A DNA stretch of 22,546 nucleotides from Spirochaetaceae bacterium (GCA_003566875.1 PXBQ01000522.1:1-22546), one strand, 5' to 3'. Positions 6,810 through 15,121 are shown, counted from the stretch's first letter. A program made the numbers and translations. The notes: generated by a model from the letters alone, not told the origin.

Positions 6810-8582
6810 ATGTTGGATAACGACACGACTCTCCGAGATGAACTCATCGTCGCGTTGCAGGAGTTGACCGACGGCACGCACGACGTGTTTCTGAAGCTCG
6901 CGGACACGTTCCCGTCGCTTCTGAAAGAACTCTTTCGCAGCCTCGAGGCGTCGGGCGCCGCGGTCGCGTCGTTTGAAACCGGAGAGGCGGCCGACGACGT
7001 ATCGCTGAAGCGCACGATCGCCGACACACGCGTCTTGGTCGACAACGCGAGCGACCGACTCGAGGAATTCCAGAGTCACGACGAACAACTCTTTCGGCGA
7101 CTCGATGCCGAGATCGAACGGTTAACGTCTCTCGACACGTTCATCGGCCGGATTCGCGAGGACTCGGTCGAGATGGAGTTGATCTCGCTGAACGCGATGA
7201 CGGTCGCGCTCAAGGCGGGATCCGCGGGACGCGCGTTTTCGTACATTACCGAGGAGCTTAAACGCCTCTCGAATCGCACGATCGCTCTGACCGAAGAGAT
7301 CGCCGACCGCGGCGCTACGCTACTCGACGAGTTCACGTCGTTTCGCGACTCGGTCCGCGAGATTCGCGCTTTCCAGGAGCAGTTCTTCACGCGTTTTCGC
7401 GAAGAGCTGCACGCGTGCTTCGACTCGTGCACCACGGGTATTTCCGAGCTGACGTCGTCTCTCAAGAATATTCGCTCTCACTCCGAGACCGTGAAGGCAC
7501 CTCTCTCGGCGATTATGGAGCACGTTCAGGTACACGACATTATCAAACAATCGATCGACCACGTTGTTATCTCGCTCCGAGAACTTCGGAACGTCGACAC
7601 CAACGGTACCGACGAGGACACTCTCGACGAACTCTCGTTCCTCGCGAGAATTCCGGATCTATGTTCCGCACTGCTTCGCGACATTCAGAGCAAGATCTCT
7701 ACGAGCCGCACGGTATTCGCGGAGAATAACGCACAGATCGAGACGACGTTGAACGAGGTCGAGGAGAGACGCCGCAAGTTCGTGAATTCGAGTATCGGTG
7801 CCGACGGGCGACTTCACGGACTTTTTCGCGATACCGAAGAAAGCCTCACGCAGCTCACCTCTGACCTCAATAAGGCCGCCCGGATGAAACAGCGGATCGC
7901 GAGCGCGTCGCGCGAAATCGTCGGACGGCTTCGAGCACTCGAAGAGGATTTCACGTCATTCTCGTCTATGCTCACGCGGTTTCACGCGATCGATATCGCT
8001 TCGCGCATCGAGGTAGCCAAACAGGAAGTTCTTCGCCGAATGGGTGGCACGGTCGAGCAGATGACCGACTTGACCCGACGAATCGAGCTCGATGTCACAC
8101 ACGCGTTGAACGAGACGAAAGCGTTTATCGCAGAGACTAACGTCACGATCCTGACTTTTCAGGAAGCGTTCGAGTCGCAAGAACAGTTTGCAGCCGAGTT
8201 CGCGGCCGACGTCCGCACGGCGTACGACTCCCTCACTCTCGCGCGGAAGTCGATGGCGAGTTCGCTCGAGAGTTTTGCGTTCTTCTCCCGCGGTTTCACG
8301 ACTTTGTTCACCGATGTTCGGGCCGAACTCGAACGTCTCGATGTCCTCGACGGCGAAATCGATCGCGTGATCGGGCGGCTGTACACGGTGAAGGAGGATT
8401 CGGAACGCCGGATGAAACCGATTCTCGCGCGACTCAACCGCGAGTCGTGGCATATCGAGAACGAGAAGCTCCAGCGGATGATCGAACGTTTTACGATACT
8501 CACGCATAAAAAATCCGCCGCGGAGATCGGCGGTTTTGAGGTAGAAGAAGGAGCCGAATCGGGTGAGGTCACGCTCTTCTGA
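6810..8582 (+). CDS. Soluble MCP-like coiled-coil signalling protein
   Basis: A 590-residue, almost entirely helical protein without membrane segments or a recognisable ligand-binding domain. Residues about 114-157 (RIREDSVEMELISLNAM, then ALKAGSAGRAFSYITEELKRLSNRT) strongly resemble the hairpin tip of methyl-accepting chemotaxis proteins, where CheA and CheW bind (family pattern: LLALNAAIEAARAGE.GRGF..VA.EVR.LA), but with several substitutions, including M, T and K in the LNA-x-x-AxxA part. A second conserved-looking helix, EHVQVHDIIKQSIDHVV, follows at about 237-253. The C-terminal half (about 270-560) is long coiled coil. It lies directly upstream of cheD, so it may be a CheD substrate or a scaffold in the chemotaxis array. 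Its last residues, EVTLF, nearly match the CheD tail. Chemoreceptor-related function is inferred. Confidence 0.8.
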   Translation: MLDNDTTLRDELIVALQELTDGTHDVFLKLADTFPSLLKELFRSLEASGAAVASFETGEAADDVSLKRTIADTRVLVDNASDRLEEFQSHDEQLFRRLDAEIERLTSLDTFIGRIREDSVEMELISLNAMTVALKAGSAGRAFSYITEELKRLSNRTIALTEEIADRGATLLDEFTSFRDSVREIRAFQEQFFTRFREELHACFDSCTTGISELTSSLKNIRSHSETVKAPLSAIMEHVQVHDIIKQSIDHVVISLRELRNVDTNGTDEDTLDELSFLARIPDLCSALLRDIQSKISTSRTVFAENNAQIETTLNEVEERRRKFVNSSIGADGRLHGLFRDTEESLTQLTSDLNKAARMKQRIASASREIVGRLRALEEDFTSFSSMLTRFHAIDIASRIEVAKQEVLRRMGGTVEQMTDLTRRIELDVTHALNETKAFIAETNVTILTFQEAFESQEQFAAEFAADVRTAYDSLTLARKSMASSLESFAFFSRGFTTLFTDVRAELERLDVLDGEIDRVIGRLYTVKEDSERRMKPILARLNRESWHIENEKLQRMIERFTILTHKKSAAEIGGFEVEEGAESGEVTLF

Positions 8583-8627
8583 CGTCCGACCGCGCCGTCT
8601 GCCGCGGGATCAACGACGACTAAACGG

Positions 8628-9215
8628 ATGAATACTCACTTCAGCACGCGTTTTCAAAAAAATATCGTGATAATCCATCCGGGCGAGTTCTTCGCGACCC
8701 GCGAGGACGTCATGATCTCAACGGTGCTCGGAAGCTGCATCGCGGTCGCTTTTTTCGACGCCCGGAACAAGATCGGCGGGCTCAATCACTTCATGCTTCC
8801 GGGTAACCTGCGCAACGAGACGTTCTACCTCACCGAAAGCGGCAAGTACGGCATGTTCGCAATGGAACTCGTGATCAATGAAATGCTGAAGCTCGGCACA
8901 CGAAGATCCGATCTCACCGCGAAGGTGTTCGGTGGCGCTCATGTTCTCCGAACATCGCCGGACGGTACCGCGAGCGTGCCGAGGGGAAACGTAGAGTTCG
9001 CGTTTCAGTATCTCGAGACCGAGCGAATCACGATCGACGCGTCGGACGTCGGCGGGATCGCGGCGCGTAAGATTTTTTTCGATCCGCGAACGTCGAAGGT
9101 TCTCGTGAAACGGATTACCGGGGCGCTCATCACCGATGTTGCACAAGAAGAACGGAAGTACCTTGAGAAGATCAAGAAGGAGAAGGACAAACCCTCGGAG
9201 CCGACGCTTTTCTAG
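8628..9215 (+). CDS. cheD: Chemoreceptor glutamine deamidase CheD
   Basis: CheD deamidates specific glutamines of chemoreceptors, and in CheC/CheX-containing systems also links to the phosphatase branch. The 195-residue protein has the core motif VLGSCIAVAFFD with catalytic C37, then GGLNHFMLP with H54, exactly 17 residues later as in Thermotoga CheD. S31/T32 supply the nearby hydroxyl. KVFGGAHV (about 98-105) is the usual second conserved block. An extra charged tail of about 25 residues (KIKKEKDKPSEPTLF region) extends beyond the enzyme core. The gene follows the MCP-like gene by 45 bp on the same strand. Only a weak ribosome site (ACGG) precedes ATG 8628. Its TAG stop overlaps the stop of the opposing FecR-like gene in a shared CTAG. 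Confidence 0.93.
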   Translation: MNTHFSTRFQKNIVIIHPGEFFATREDVMISTVLGSCIAVAFFDARNKIGGLNHFMLPGNLRNETFYLTESGKYGMFAMELVINEMLKLGTRRSDLTAKVFGGAHVLRTSPDGTASVPRGNVEFAFQYLETERITIDASDVGGIAARKIFFDPRTSKVLVKRITGALITDVAQEERKYLEKIKKEKDKPSEPTLF

Positions 9216-10324
9216 TGCACAACCGGGCGGGCGTTCCTTTGCGCGTACATCTTGAGGACGTGCCTGACGTTAAACATCCTCTGATCGAGCACTCTGCGGT
9301 CGACATCGACGGCGCGAAGAAAATCGAGCGTCGACGGTGATGCCGTGCCGGCCGCGGCCGCCGAACCGTCGGTCGCAAACCCCCGGAGTTCCAGTACACG
9401 GTAGTACACCTTCTCGAAAAGCGCGAGAGTCGGCCGAAGTTCGGCAAGATACGCGCTGATCACGGCCTTCTCGGTTTGATCGGTTTTCTCGCTTTGATCG
9501 CGATCGACGTCGGTCACCGACCCGATCCGACCCTGTGCGGACTCGCGCATCCACACGTCGAGGATGTCACGCCGAGAGAACAACGCCGCGTACTGCTCGT
9601 CGAACCGATCGCGCAGTCGCGCGTACCGGTCGGCGTATACTCCGAACACCTCCTCGAAATCGGTGCGCAACGCCGCGGTTCGATCGGCCGTCCAGCGACG
9701 TCTGAACTCTCGGAGATCTCCGATCGCGACCGGAATATTTCGAAACGATCCATCCACGTTGAGTTCGACCACGAGCCCGGGACGCGAGAACAAAACACGG
9801 CCATCGACGTTTCGACACTCGACGAGACCGTCGCGTGTTAGGATGAGCACGTCTCCACGGGGAGACAGTATGACGTCGAACGCCGCAAAATCGGCATCGA
9901 TCACGACTCGCTCGGTTCTCACCGTGAAGCCCGATTTCCCCGGGAGTTCGGATGCGCCGGAAAAAGGATCGACGGTTAGCGATACCGCACCGGCCATCAA
10001 CTCGAGTACACCACGCTGATCGTAACGGAGCGTCGCGAGGTCGAGCGAAAATGTTGTATCCGGACCGGCGGTGATCACGGCACCCCCGGTTGTCCGCTCG
10101 GTCCGTACTTCGACGAGACTCTCGTGATCGTTTCTGATGAAGTCGAAGTCCTCGAGCGGAAACCCGAAGTCAACGGGGTCCCATAATCTCCGGCCGTCGC
10201 GGTAGACGACGGGCCTACCTTCACGATAAGAGATTTGCGCGGCAGGCGGATCGGAAGCCCACGCCGCGGTCTGCAAAACGAAGAGAACCAAAAGCGACAA
10301 GCCGAGTGAGCGGTAATTCATCAT
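9212..10324 (-). CDS. Exported FecR-like protein with helical C-terminal region
   Basis: A 370-residue protein with an N-terminal signal peptide (hydrophobic LGLSLLVLFVLQ, likely cleavage after AWA at about residue 23), so it acts outside the cytoplasmic membrane. Residues about 60-175 read like a FecR-type beta domain: GVLELMAGAVSLTV, FTVRTERVVIDADFAAFDV and GDVLILTRDGLVEC. Residues about 190-370 are charged and helical, containing EEVFGVYADRYARLRDRFDEQY. There are no transmembrane segments after the signal peptide. An open frame continues far upstream of ATG 10324 but overlaps hom and reads as non-coding; I choose the MM pair at 10324/10321 because the signal peptide begins there and a TATACT -10 box lies 8 nt upstream. 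FecR domains in iron regulation transmit signals to sigma factors, but no sigma factor is adjacent, so the role is unknown. Confidence 0.8.
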   Translation of the reverse strand: MMNYRSLGLSLLVLFVLQTAAWASDPPAAQISYREGRPVVYRDGRRLWDPVDFGFPLEDFDFIRNDHESLVEVRTERTTGGAVITAGPDTTFSLDLATLRYDQRGVLELMAGAVSLTVDPFSGASELPGKSGFTVRTERVVIDADFAAFDVILSPRGDVLILTRDGLVECRNVDGRVLFSRPGLVVELNVDGSFRNIPVAIGDLREFRRRWTADRTAALRTDFEEVFGVYADRYARLRDRFDEQYAALFSRRDILDVWMRESAQGRIGSVTDVDRDQSEKTDQTEKAVISAYLAELRPTLALFEKVYYRVLELRGFATDGSAAAAGTASPSTLDFLRAVDVDRRVLDQRMFNVRHVLKMYAQRNARPVVH

Positions 10325-10332
10325 CGTTCGGA

Positions 10333-10338
10333 AGTATA
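10333..10338 (-). promoter_or_regulatory. -10 element of the FecR-like gene, leaderless type
   Basis: TATACT on the minus strand (10338-10333), one mismatch from consensus, ends 8 nt before ATG 10324. The -35 region is poor (TTTCTT at 17 bp), so an activator or alternative recognition may be needed. A start within 6-7 nt of the -10 would leave a leader of at most a few bases. Confidence 0.45.
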
Positions 10339-10372
10339 CCTCAAGAGGACACGCCAAGAAAACATGTACGTA

Positions 10373-10401
10373 TTGACAGGCAGAATTGCGTTCCGTACGA
10401 T
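10373..10401 (+). promoter_or_regulatory. Promoter of hom
   Basis: A consensus -35 TTGACA (10373-10378), a 17-bp spacer and -10 TACGAT (10396-10401). The predicted start near 10408 gives a leader of about 14 nt, just enough to hold the GGGAG Shine-Dalgarno (10408-10412). That is too short for an attenuator, T-box or riboswitch. Confidence 0.65.
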
Positions 10402-10421
10402 GAGCCCGGGAGCCGTATTTG

Positions 10422-11756
10422 ATGCATTTCAACCGTACTCGTGTCTCCGTTGCAGTTGTTGGGTGTGGAACCGTCGGCGGCGCGACGGTCGCCGTGCTTA
10501 CGCGCGACGGCGCACGTATCGCCGCGCGGAGCGGCGTCGAACTCGATCTCGCGTACGTAGTCGAGAAGAACGCCGCGCAAGCCGAAAAGGCAGGCGTCGA
10601 CCGGGCGATCGTTACCGACAACCTCGAGACAGCTCTCAACGACGCGACCGTTCGCATCGTCGTCGAACTCGTCGGTGGAACCGGGATCGCACGAGAGATC
10701 GTGGAGAAGTCGCTGCGCGCCGGAAAACACGTCGTTACGGCGAACAAAGCGTTGCTCGCGAAGTACGGCCCGGAACTCTTCGCGATTGCGCGGGAAAACG
10801 CGGTTTCGCTCGCGTTCGAGGCGAGCTGCGGAGGCGGAATACCGATCGTGCGCGCGTTGTACGACGGTTTGATCGCGAACGAGATCGAGGCGATCTACGG
10901 GATTGTGAACGGAACGTGCAACTATATCCTCTCAAAAATGATCACCGACGGAGAGAGTTACGCCGAAGCTCTCGCGGACGCCCAAGAAATCGGTCTCGCG
11001 GAGGCCGATCCCGGACTCGACGTCGGTGGACTCGACTCGGCACACAAGATCGCGATCATGGGCGCTCTCGCGTTCGGACAGCGCGTCGCGTTCGACTCGA
11101 TCCCGGTCGTCGGTATCGACAGTTTGGATCTGACCGACGTTTTGTTCGCGCAGCGGCTCGGTTACGTCGTGAAGCTCCTTGCGATCGCCGAAAAACGTGG
11201 CGGCGACGTATCGCTCCGCGTCGAGCCCGCGTTTATCGGCGAGCAGCACCCGTTGGCGTGGGTCTCGGGTCCGTTCAACGCGGTGAGCGTGTACGGGAAC
11301 CGCACGGGCCACACGATGTACTACGGCCGCGGCGCCGGCGGCTCTCCGACCGCGTCGGCCGTTGTGGCCGACATCGTTTCGGTCGCGACGGGAGTGTACG
11401 AGAGGTTCTTCGACCGGTGTGCGCACTGGCCGGACCGCGCGGTAGAGTCGGCGATCCTCCCGATCGACGACACGGCGACGAGATTCTATATCCGTACGAA
11501 CGTGACCGACTCTCCCGGTACGCTCGCGCAGATCGCGGCTATCTTCGGCCGGCACGGCATTAGCATCGCATCGGTCCATCAGGACGAGATCGCCGACGAG
11601 GCCGCCGAAACCGTTGTTCCGGTGGTCGTGACTCTCCATACCGCGCGCAGGAGCAGCGCAAAACAGGCGGTTGCCGAGATCGATGCTCTCTCGACGACCG
11701 GAGACCGCAGCACGATCATCCCGATCGTCGACGAACACGCCGAGTGCGTGAGTTAA
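10422..11756 (+). CDS. hom: Homoserine dehydrogenase
   Basis: Catalyses NAD(P)H-dependent reduction of aspartate semialdehyde to homoserine, the branch point to threonine and methionine. In 444 residues it shows the Rossmann motif VAVVGCGTVGGATV (8-21), VTANKALLAKYG, the catalytic-domain block FEASCGGGIPIVRAL, NGTCNYILSKM, and EADPGLDVGGLDSAHKIAIM containing the catalytic lysine. The C-terminus carries an ACT domain (DSPGTLAQIAAIFGRHGISI), normally the site of allosteric control by threonine. It is the monofunctional type, with no fused aspartokinase. The start is ATG 10422, preceded by GGGAG with a 9-nt spacer; a TTG one codon upstream is less likely. glgP follows after 19 bp on the same strand and may be co-transcribed. 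Confidence 0.96.
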   Translation: MHFNRTRVSVAVVGCGTVGGATVAVLTRDGARIAARSGVELDLAYVVEKNAAQAEKAGVDRAIVTDNLETALNDATVRIVVELVGGTGIAREIVEKSLRAGKHVVTANKALLAKYGPELFAIARENAVSLAFEASCGGGIPIVRALYDGLIANEIEAIYGIVNGTCNYILSKMITDGESYAEALADAQEIGLAEADPGLDVGGLDSAHKIAIMGALAFGQRVAFDSIPVVGIDSLDLTDVLFAQRLGYVVKLLAIAEKRGGDVSLRVEPAFIGEQHPLAWVSGPFNAVSVYGNRTGHTMYYGRGAGGSPTASAVVADIVSVATGVYERFFDRCAHWPDRAVESAILPIDDTATRFYIRTNVTDSPGTLAQIAAIFGRHGISIASVHQDEIADEAAETVVPVVVTLHTARRSSAKQAVAEIDALSTTGDRSTIIPIVDEHAECVS

Positions 11757-11775
11757 ACAAAAAAGGCAGGAACCC

Positions 11776-14340
11776 GTGAAAGTACTATCGTATACCGTTC
11801 ATCCGGAAATCCCGGAGCCGCTGAAACCTCTTGAAGAGCTCGCGCATAATCTTTGGGTCAGTTGGAACTTCGACGCCGTTGCGCTGTTCATCCGGCTCGA
11901 TTACGACGCGTGGCTGCACTCGAATCAGAACCCCGCGCGTGTGCTCGGTGCGGTCTCGCAGCAGAGGTACGAGGAGCTCGCGACCGACGATTCGTTTGTC
12001 TCTGCGGTCAACTCGGTGTACGAGAAGTTCCTGAAGTACCGGAACGGTACCGCCTGGTACTCGGAGCAGCACCCGAAACCGAAGGGCGAGAAGGCGCGCG
12101 ACGTAATAGCGTACTTCTCGATGGAGTACGGGCTCGACGTTTCGCTGCCGATCTACTCGGGCGGTCTCGGGATTCTGTCGGGCGATCACGTCAAGACATC
12201 CTCCGATCTCGGGCTTCCGCTCGTCGCGGTCGGGCTGCTGTACCGACAGGGTTACTTCAAACAGTACCTGAACGCCGACGGTTTCCAGCAGGAGTCGTAT
12301 CCCGAGAACGATTGGTACAACATGCCCGTGACGCGGTGCCTGACCGCAGACGGCGACGACGTCAAGATCACGGTCAAGATCGTCGACGCGATCGTGACGG
12401 CACGCCTCTGGGAAGTGAAGGTCGGGCGCAACTCGCTATACCTGCTCGACACGAACATCGACGAGAACACCGACGAGTACAAACGAATCACCGCAACGCT
12501 GTACGGCGGAAATCGTGAGACGCGCATTCAGCAGGAGATTCTGCTGGGAATCGGAGGTATCCGAGCGCTGCGTGCTCTCGGCATTAACCCGACGGTGACG
12601 CACATGAACGAAGGACACTCGGCTTTTCTCGGAATCGAGCGAATCCGTGAACACATGGAGCTCGACGGCCTCTCGTTCGACGAGGCGAAACAGGCGCTGT
12701 GGCCGACGAACATCTTCACGACGCATACCCCCGTGCCGGCCGGAAACGAGAGATTCTCGATCGAAACGATGCAGAAGTACTTCGACTCGGTCACGGTCGG
12801 AACCGGTATTTCGTGGGACGATCTGATGGCTCTCGGACGCGAAAACCCGACCGATACGCAGGAACACTTCTGCATGACGGTGCTCGCGCTTCGGCTTTCG
12901 GCGTACAACAACGGCGTCAGCGTACTACACGGCGATGTTTCGCGCGAAATGTGGAGGAACGTATGGCCCGGCCTGTCGCGAGACGAGGTCCCGATCGGTT
13001 CGATCACGAACGGAGTGCACCCGCGAACGTGGCTGTCTCACGACATGCTCGACTTACTCGACCGGTACTTCGGCCCCCGATTTGAGAACGATCCGGTTAA
13101 CCTTGATATCTGGGACAGAATCGACCGCGTCTCGGACGAGGAACTCTGGCGGACGCACGAAAGACGGAAAAGCCGTCTGGTCGCGTTCGCACGCGAGCGA
13201 CTCAAAGAACAGCTGGCCGCGCGCGGCGCGAGCGGCGCTCACCTCGGACACGCGAGCGAGGTGCTCTCGCCGAACGTTTTGACGATCTGCTTCGCGCGTC
13301 GGTTCGCGACGTATAAGCGCGCGATGTTGCTGTTCCGTGACCCCGTGCGACTCAAGAAGTTGCTCTCCGACCCGGAGCGGCCAATTCAGATTATCTTCGC
13401 GGGCAAGGCGCATCCGCACGATATCCCGGGCAAGAATCTCATCAAGGATATCGTACACTTTGCGGGCGGCCCCGATGTCCGGAGCCGGATCGTTTTTCTG
13501 GAAAACTACGACATGACGATGGCGAAGTACCTGGTCTCGGGCGCCGACCTCTGGTTGAACACACCACGCCGTCCGCTCGAAGCGAGCGGAACAAGCGGCA
13601 TGAAGGCCGCGATCAACGGTGTCCTGAACTGTTCGGTGCTCGACGGCTGGTGGGCCGAGGCGTACCGGCCCGAGATCGGCTACGCGATCGGACGCGGCGA
13701 GGTATACGCCGACGAGGAGATGCAGGACGAGATAGAGAGCAAGGCGTTGTACGACCTGCTCGAGCGAGAGATCGTCCCGACGTTCTACGACACCGGACTC
13801 GACGGCTTGCCGCGCGAGTGGATTCGCAAAATGAAGGCGACTATGCGCGAGATCGGAAAACAGTTCTCGAGCCACCGGATGCTGCACGAGTACGCCGATT
13901 CGTTCTATACACCCGCGCTTGAGAACGGCGTTCGGTTCGCGGCGGACAACTACAGGCTCGCGAAGGACGCGGCAGCGTACGTTGCACGGCTCAGGAATCA
14001 CTGGAGTGAGATCGCGATAGATGACATCGTCGCTCACTCCGCGCCGCGCCTGAACGTCGGCGAAACGCTCGAGATCGAAGCGACGGTTCGGCTCGGTGCG
14101 CTACAACCCGAGGAAGTTGCGGTCGAGTTGTACTTCGGACAGATCACGTCACAGGGCGATTTCGATCGTCCGTCGACGATCGAGATGTCGACCGAAGGTG
14201 CCGCACACAACGGGACTCGCGTCTACCGTGTCTCGGTTCCGTGCGGGATCACGGGACAGCAGGGCTGTTCGGTGCGCGTTGTCCCGAAGGATCACGCTCT
14301 GGTACACCCGTACATCCCGGGGTTCGTCATCTGGGCGTAG
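11776..14340 (+). CDS. glgP: Alpha-glucan (glycogen) phosphorylase, GT35, DUF3417-containing
   Basis: Phosphorolyses alpha-1,4-glucan to glucose 1-phosphate, a cytoplasmic step in glycogen use. The 854 residues begin with a DUF3417-type region (PLKPLEELAHNLWVSWN), which marks the long bacterial/archaeal alpha-glucan phosphorylase subfamily rather than the E. coli GlgP/MalP type. Core motifs are YFSMEYGLDVSLPIYSGGLG, THTPVPAGNE, SITNGVHPRTWLS, CFARRFATYKRA and the PLP site EASGTSGMKAAINGVLN with K610 as Schiff-base lysine. It is translated from GTG 11776, with AGGAA (11768-11772) only 3 nt upstream, a tight ribosome-site spacing. It sits 19 bp after hom with no visible promoter or terminator between, so transcription from the hom promoter is likely. 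A link between homoserine synthesis and glycogen use is not obvious. Confidence 0.95.
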   Translation: MKVLSYTVHPEIPEPLKPLEELAHNLWVSWNFDAVALFIRLDYDAWLHSNQNPARVLGAVSQQRYEELATDDSFVSAVNSVYEKFLKYRNGTAWYSEQHPKPKGEKARDVIAYFSMEYGLDVSLPIYSGGLGILSGDHVKTSSDLGLPLVAVGLLYRQGYFKQYLNADGFQQESYPENDWYNMPVTRCLTADGDDVKITVKIVDAIVTARLWEVKVGRNSLYLLDTNIDENTDEYKRITATLYGGNRETRIQQEILLGIGGIRALRALGINPTVTHMNEGHSAFLGIERIREHMELDGLSFDEAKQALWPTNIFTTHTPVPAGNERFSIETMQKYFDSVTVGTGISWDDLMALGRENPTDTQEHFCMTVLALRLSAYNNGVSVLHGDVSREMWRNVWPGLSRDEVPIGSITNGVHPRTWLSHDMLDLLDRYFGPRFENDPVNLDIWDRIDRVSDEELWRTHERRKSRLVAFARERLKEQLAARGASGAHLGHASEVLSPNVLTICFARRFATYKRAMLLFRDPVRLKKLLSDPERPIQIIFAGKAHPHDIPGKNLIKDIVHFAGGPDVRSRIVFLENYDMTMAKYLVSGADLWLNTPRRPLEASGTSGMKAAINGVLNCSVLDGWWAEAYRPEIGYAIGRGEVYADEEMQDEIESKALYDLLEREIVPTFYDTGLDGLPREWIRKMKATMREIGKQFSSHRMLHEYADSFYTPALENGVRFAADNYRLAKDAAAYVARLRNHWSEIAIDDIVAHSAPRLNVGETLEIEATVRLGALQPEEVAVELYFGQITSQGDFDRPSTIEMSTEGAAHNGTRVYRVSVPCGITGQQGCSVRVVPKDHALVHPYIPGFVIWA

Positions 14341-14358
14341 AACGCGCGGTCGGGGCCT

Positions 14359-15069
14359 TTACAGTACCGGCATAATCCCCGCGATCACGGGATCGAGTAG
14401 AACAAATACAAGCACGATCACGAGCGCGGGAAGGAAATCGGCGGTTTTCACCTTTTTAAGGCCCAAAAGGTTTAAGCCTATCATGATCACGAGCGCGCCC
14501 CCGCTCCCGGTGATCTCGGTGATGACCAACGGCGATACGACGGGAGCGAACAACGCGGCGAGCATCGTGAGCCCGCCTTGGTACACAAGAATGGTGATCG
14601 CAGAAAACCCGACACCGACGCCGAGTACCGACGCCAACATAATCGCCATAAACCCGTCCATCACGGACTTTGTCAGAATCAACTCGTAGTTGCCTTCGGC
14701 GCCGGCTCGGAACGCCCCGACGATCGTCATCGCACCGACGCAAAAAAGGACCGATGCATTCAAAAAGCCGTACGCGAACTCCGTGTGACCGTCACCACGC
14801 GCGAACCGTTCCCTGAGCAGCACACCGATGCGCAAGATTCCGTCCTCGATCTTGAGCGCTGTGCCGACCACCCCACCGACCGTGAGCGCCAAGGCCAGAT
14901 ACAGCACCCGCGTCGTCTCGAGCGCCATCGAGATTCCAAGGATAAGCGACACAACACCGATTCCGGTGTACACCACCGTCTTGAGCGACTCGGTGATCCG
15001 CGCCTTGAATAGCCCTCCGACGACCGTCCCGAGGATTACCGCCGCGGCGTTGATGATAGTAGCGATCAT
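14359..15069 (-). CDS. DUF554 family integral membrane protein
   Basis: A 236-residue membrane protein of the DUF554 family (YdfK-like), of unknown function though often guessed to be a transporter. About six to seven hydrophobic segments are visible, including IINAAAVILGTVVGGLF at the N-terminus, VVSLILGISMAL, LYLALALTVGGVVGTAL, ASVLFCVGAMTIVGAF and ADFLPALVIVLVFVLL at the C-terminus. The family normally starts M-I-G-T-[IL]-[VI]-N, which matches ATG 15069 (MIATIINA). The longer open frame from 15111 adds 14 polar residues before that, and the promoter places transcription start at the inner ATG. It converges on glgP with an 18-bp gap. Confidence 0.88.
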   Translation of the reverse strand: MIATIINAAAVILGTVVGGLFKARITESLKTVVYTGIGVVSLILGISMALETTRVLYLALALTVGGVVGTALKIEDGILRIGVLLRERFARGDGHTEFAYGFLNASVLFCVGAMTIVGAFRAGAEGNYELILTKSVMDGFMAIMLASVLGVGVGFSAITILVYQGGLTMLAALFAPVVSPLVITEITGSGGALVIMIGLNLLGLKKVKTADFLPALVIVLVFVLLDPVIAGIMPVL

Positions 15070-15076
15070 GCGCGTC

Positions 15077-15105
15077 AGTGTAGCGAAATCGTTTCCCGAT
15101 GAAAA
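15077..15105 (-). promoter_or_regulatory. Promoter of the DUF554 gene, leaderless type
   Basis: On the minus strand, -35 TTTTCA (15105-15100), a 17-bp spacer and -10 TACACT (15082-15077). The -10 ends 7 nt before ATG 15069, supporting that start over the in-frame ATG at 15111, which would lie upstream of the promoter. Confidence 0.5.
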
Positions 15106-15121
15106 TCCCATGCCGATCGGT

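Noticed and set aside
10325..10747. Upstream extension of the FecR-like open frame to 10747 on the minus strand
   Set aside because: It overlaps most of the hom N-terminus, its translation is low-complexity and non-family-like, and the signal peptide and -10 box mark the start at 10324.
10932..11738. 268-codon open frame antisense to hom
   Set aside because: Arginine/aspartate-rich shadow frame, typical of opposite-strand reading in this composition.
13054..14037. 327-codon open frame antisense to glgP
   Set aside because: Shadow of the glgP coding pattern; highly charged, no motif, no ribosome site.
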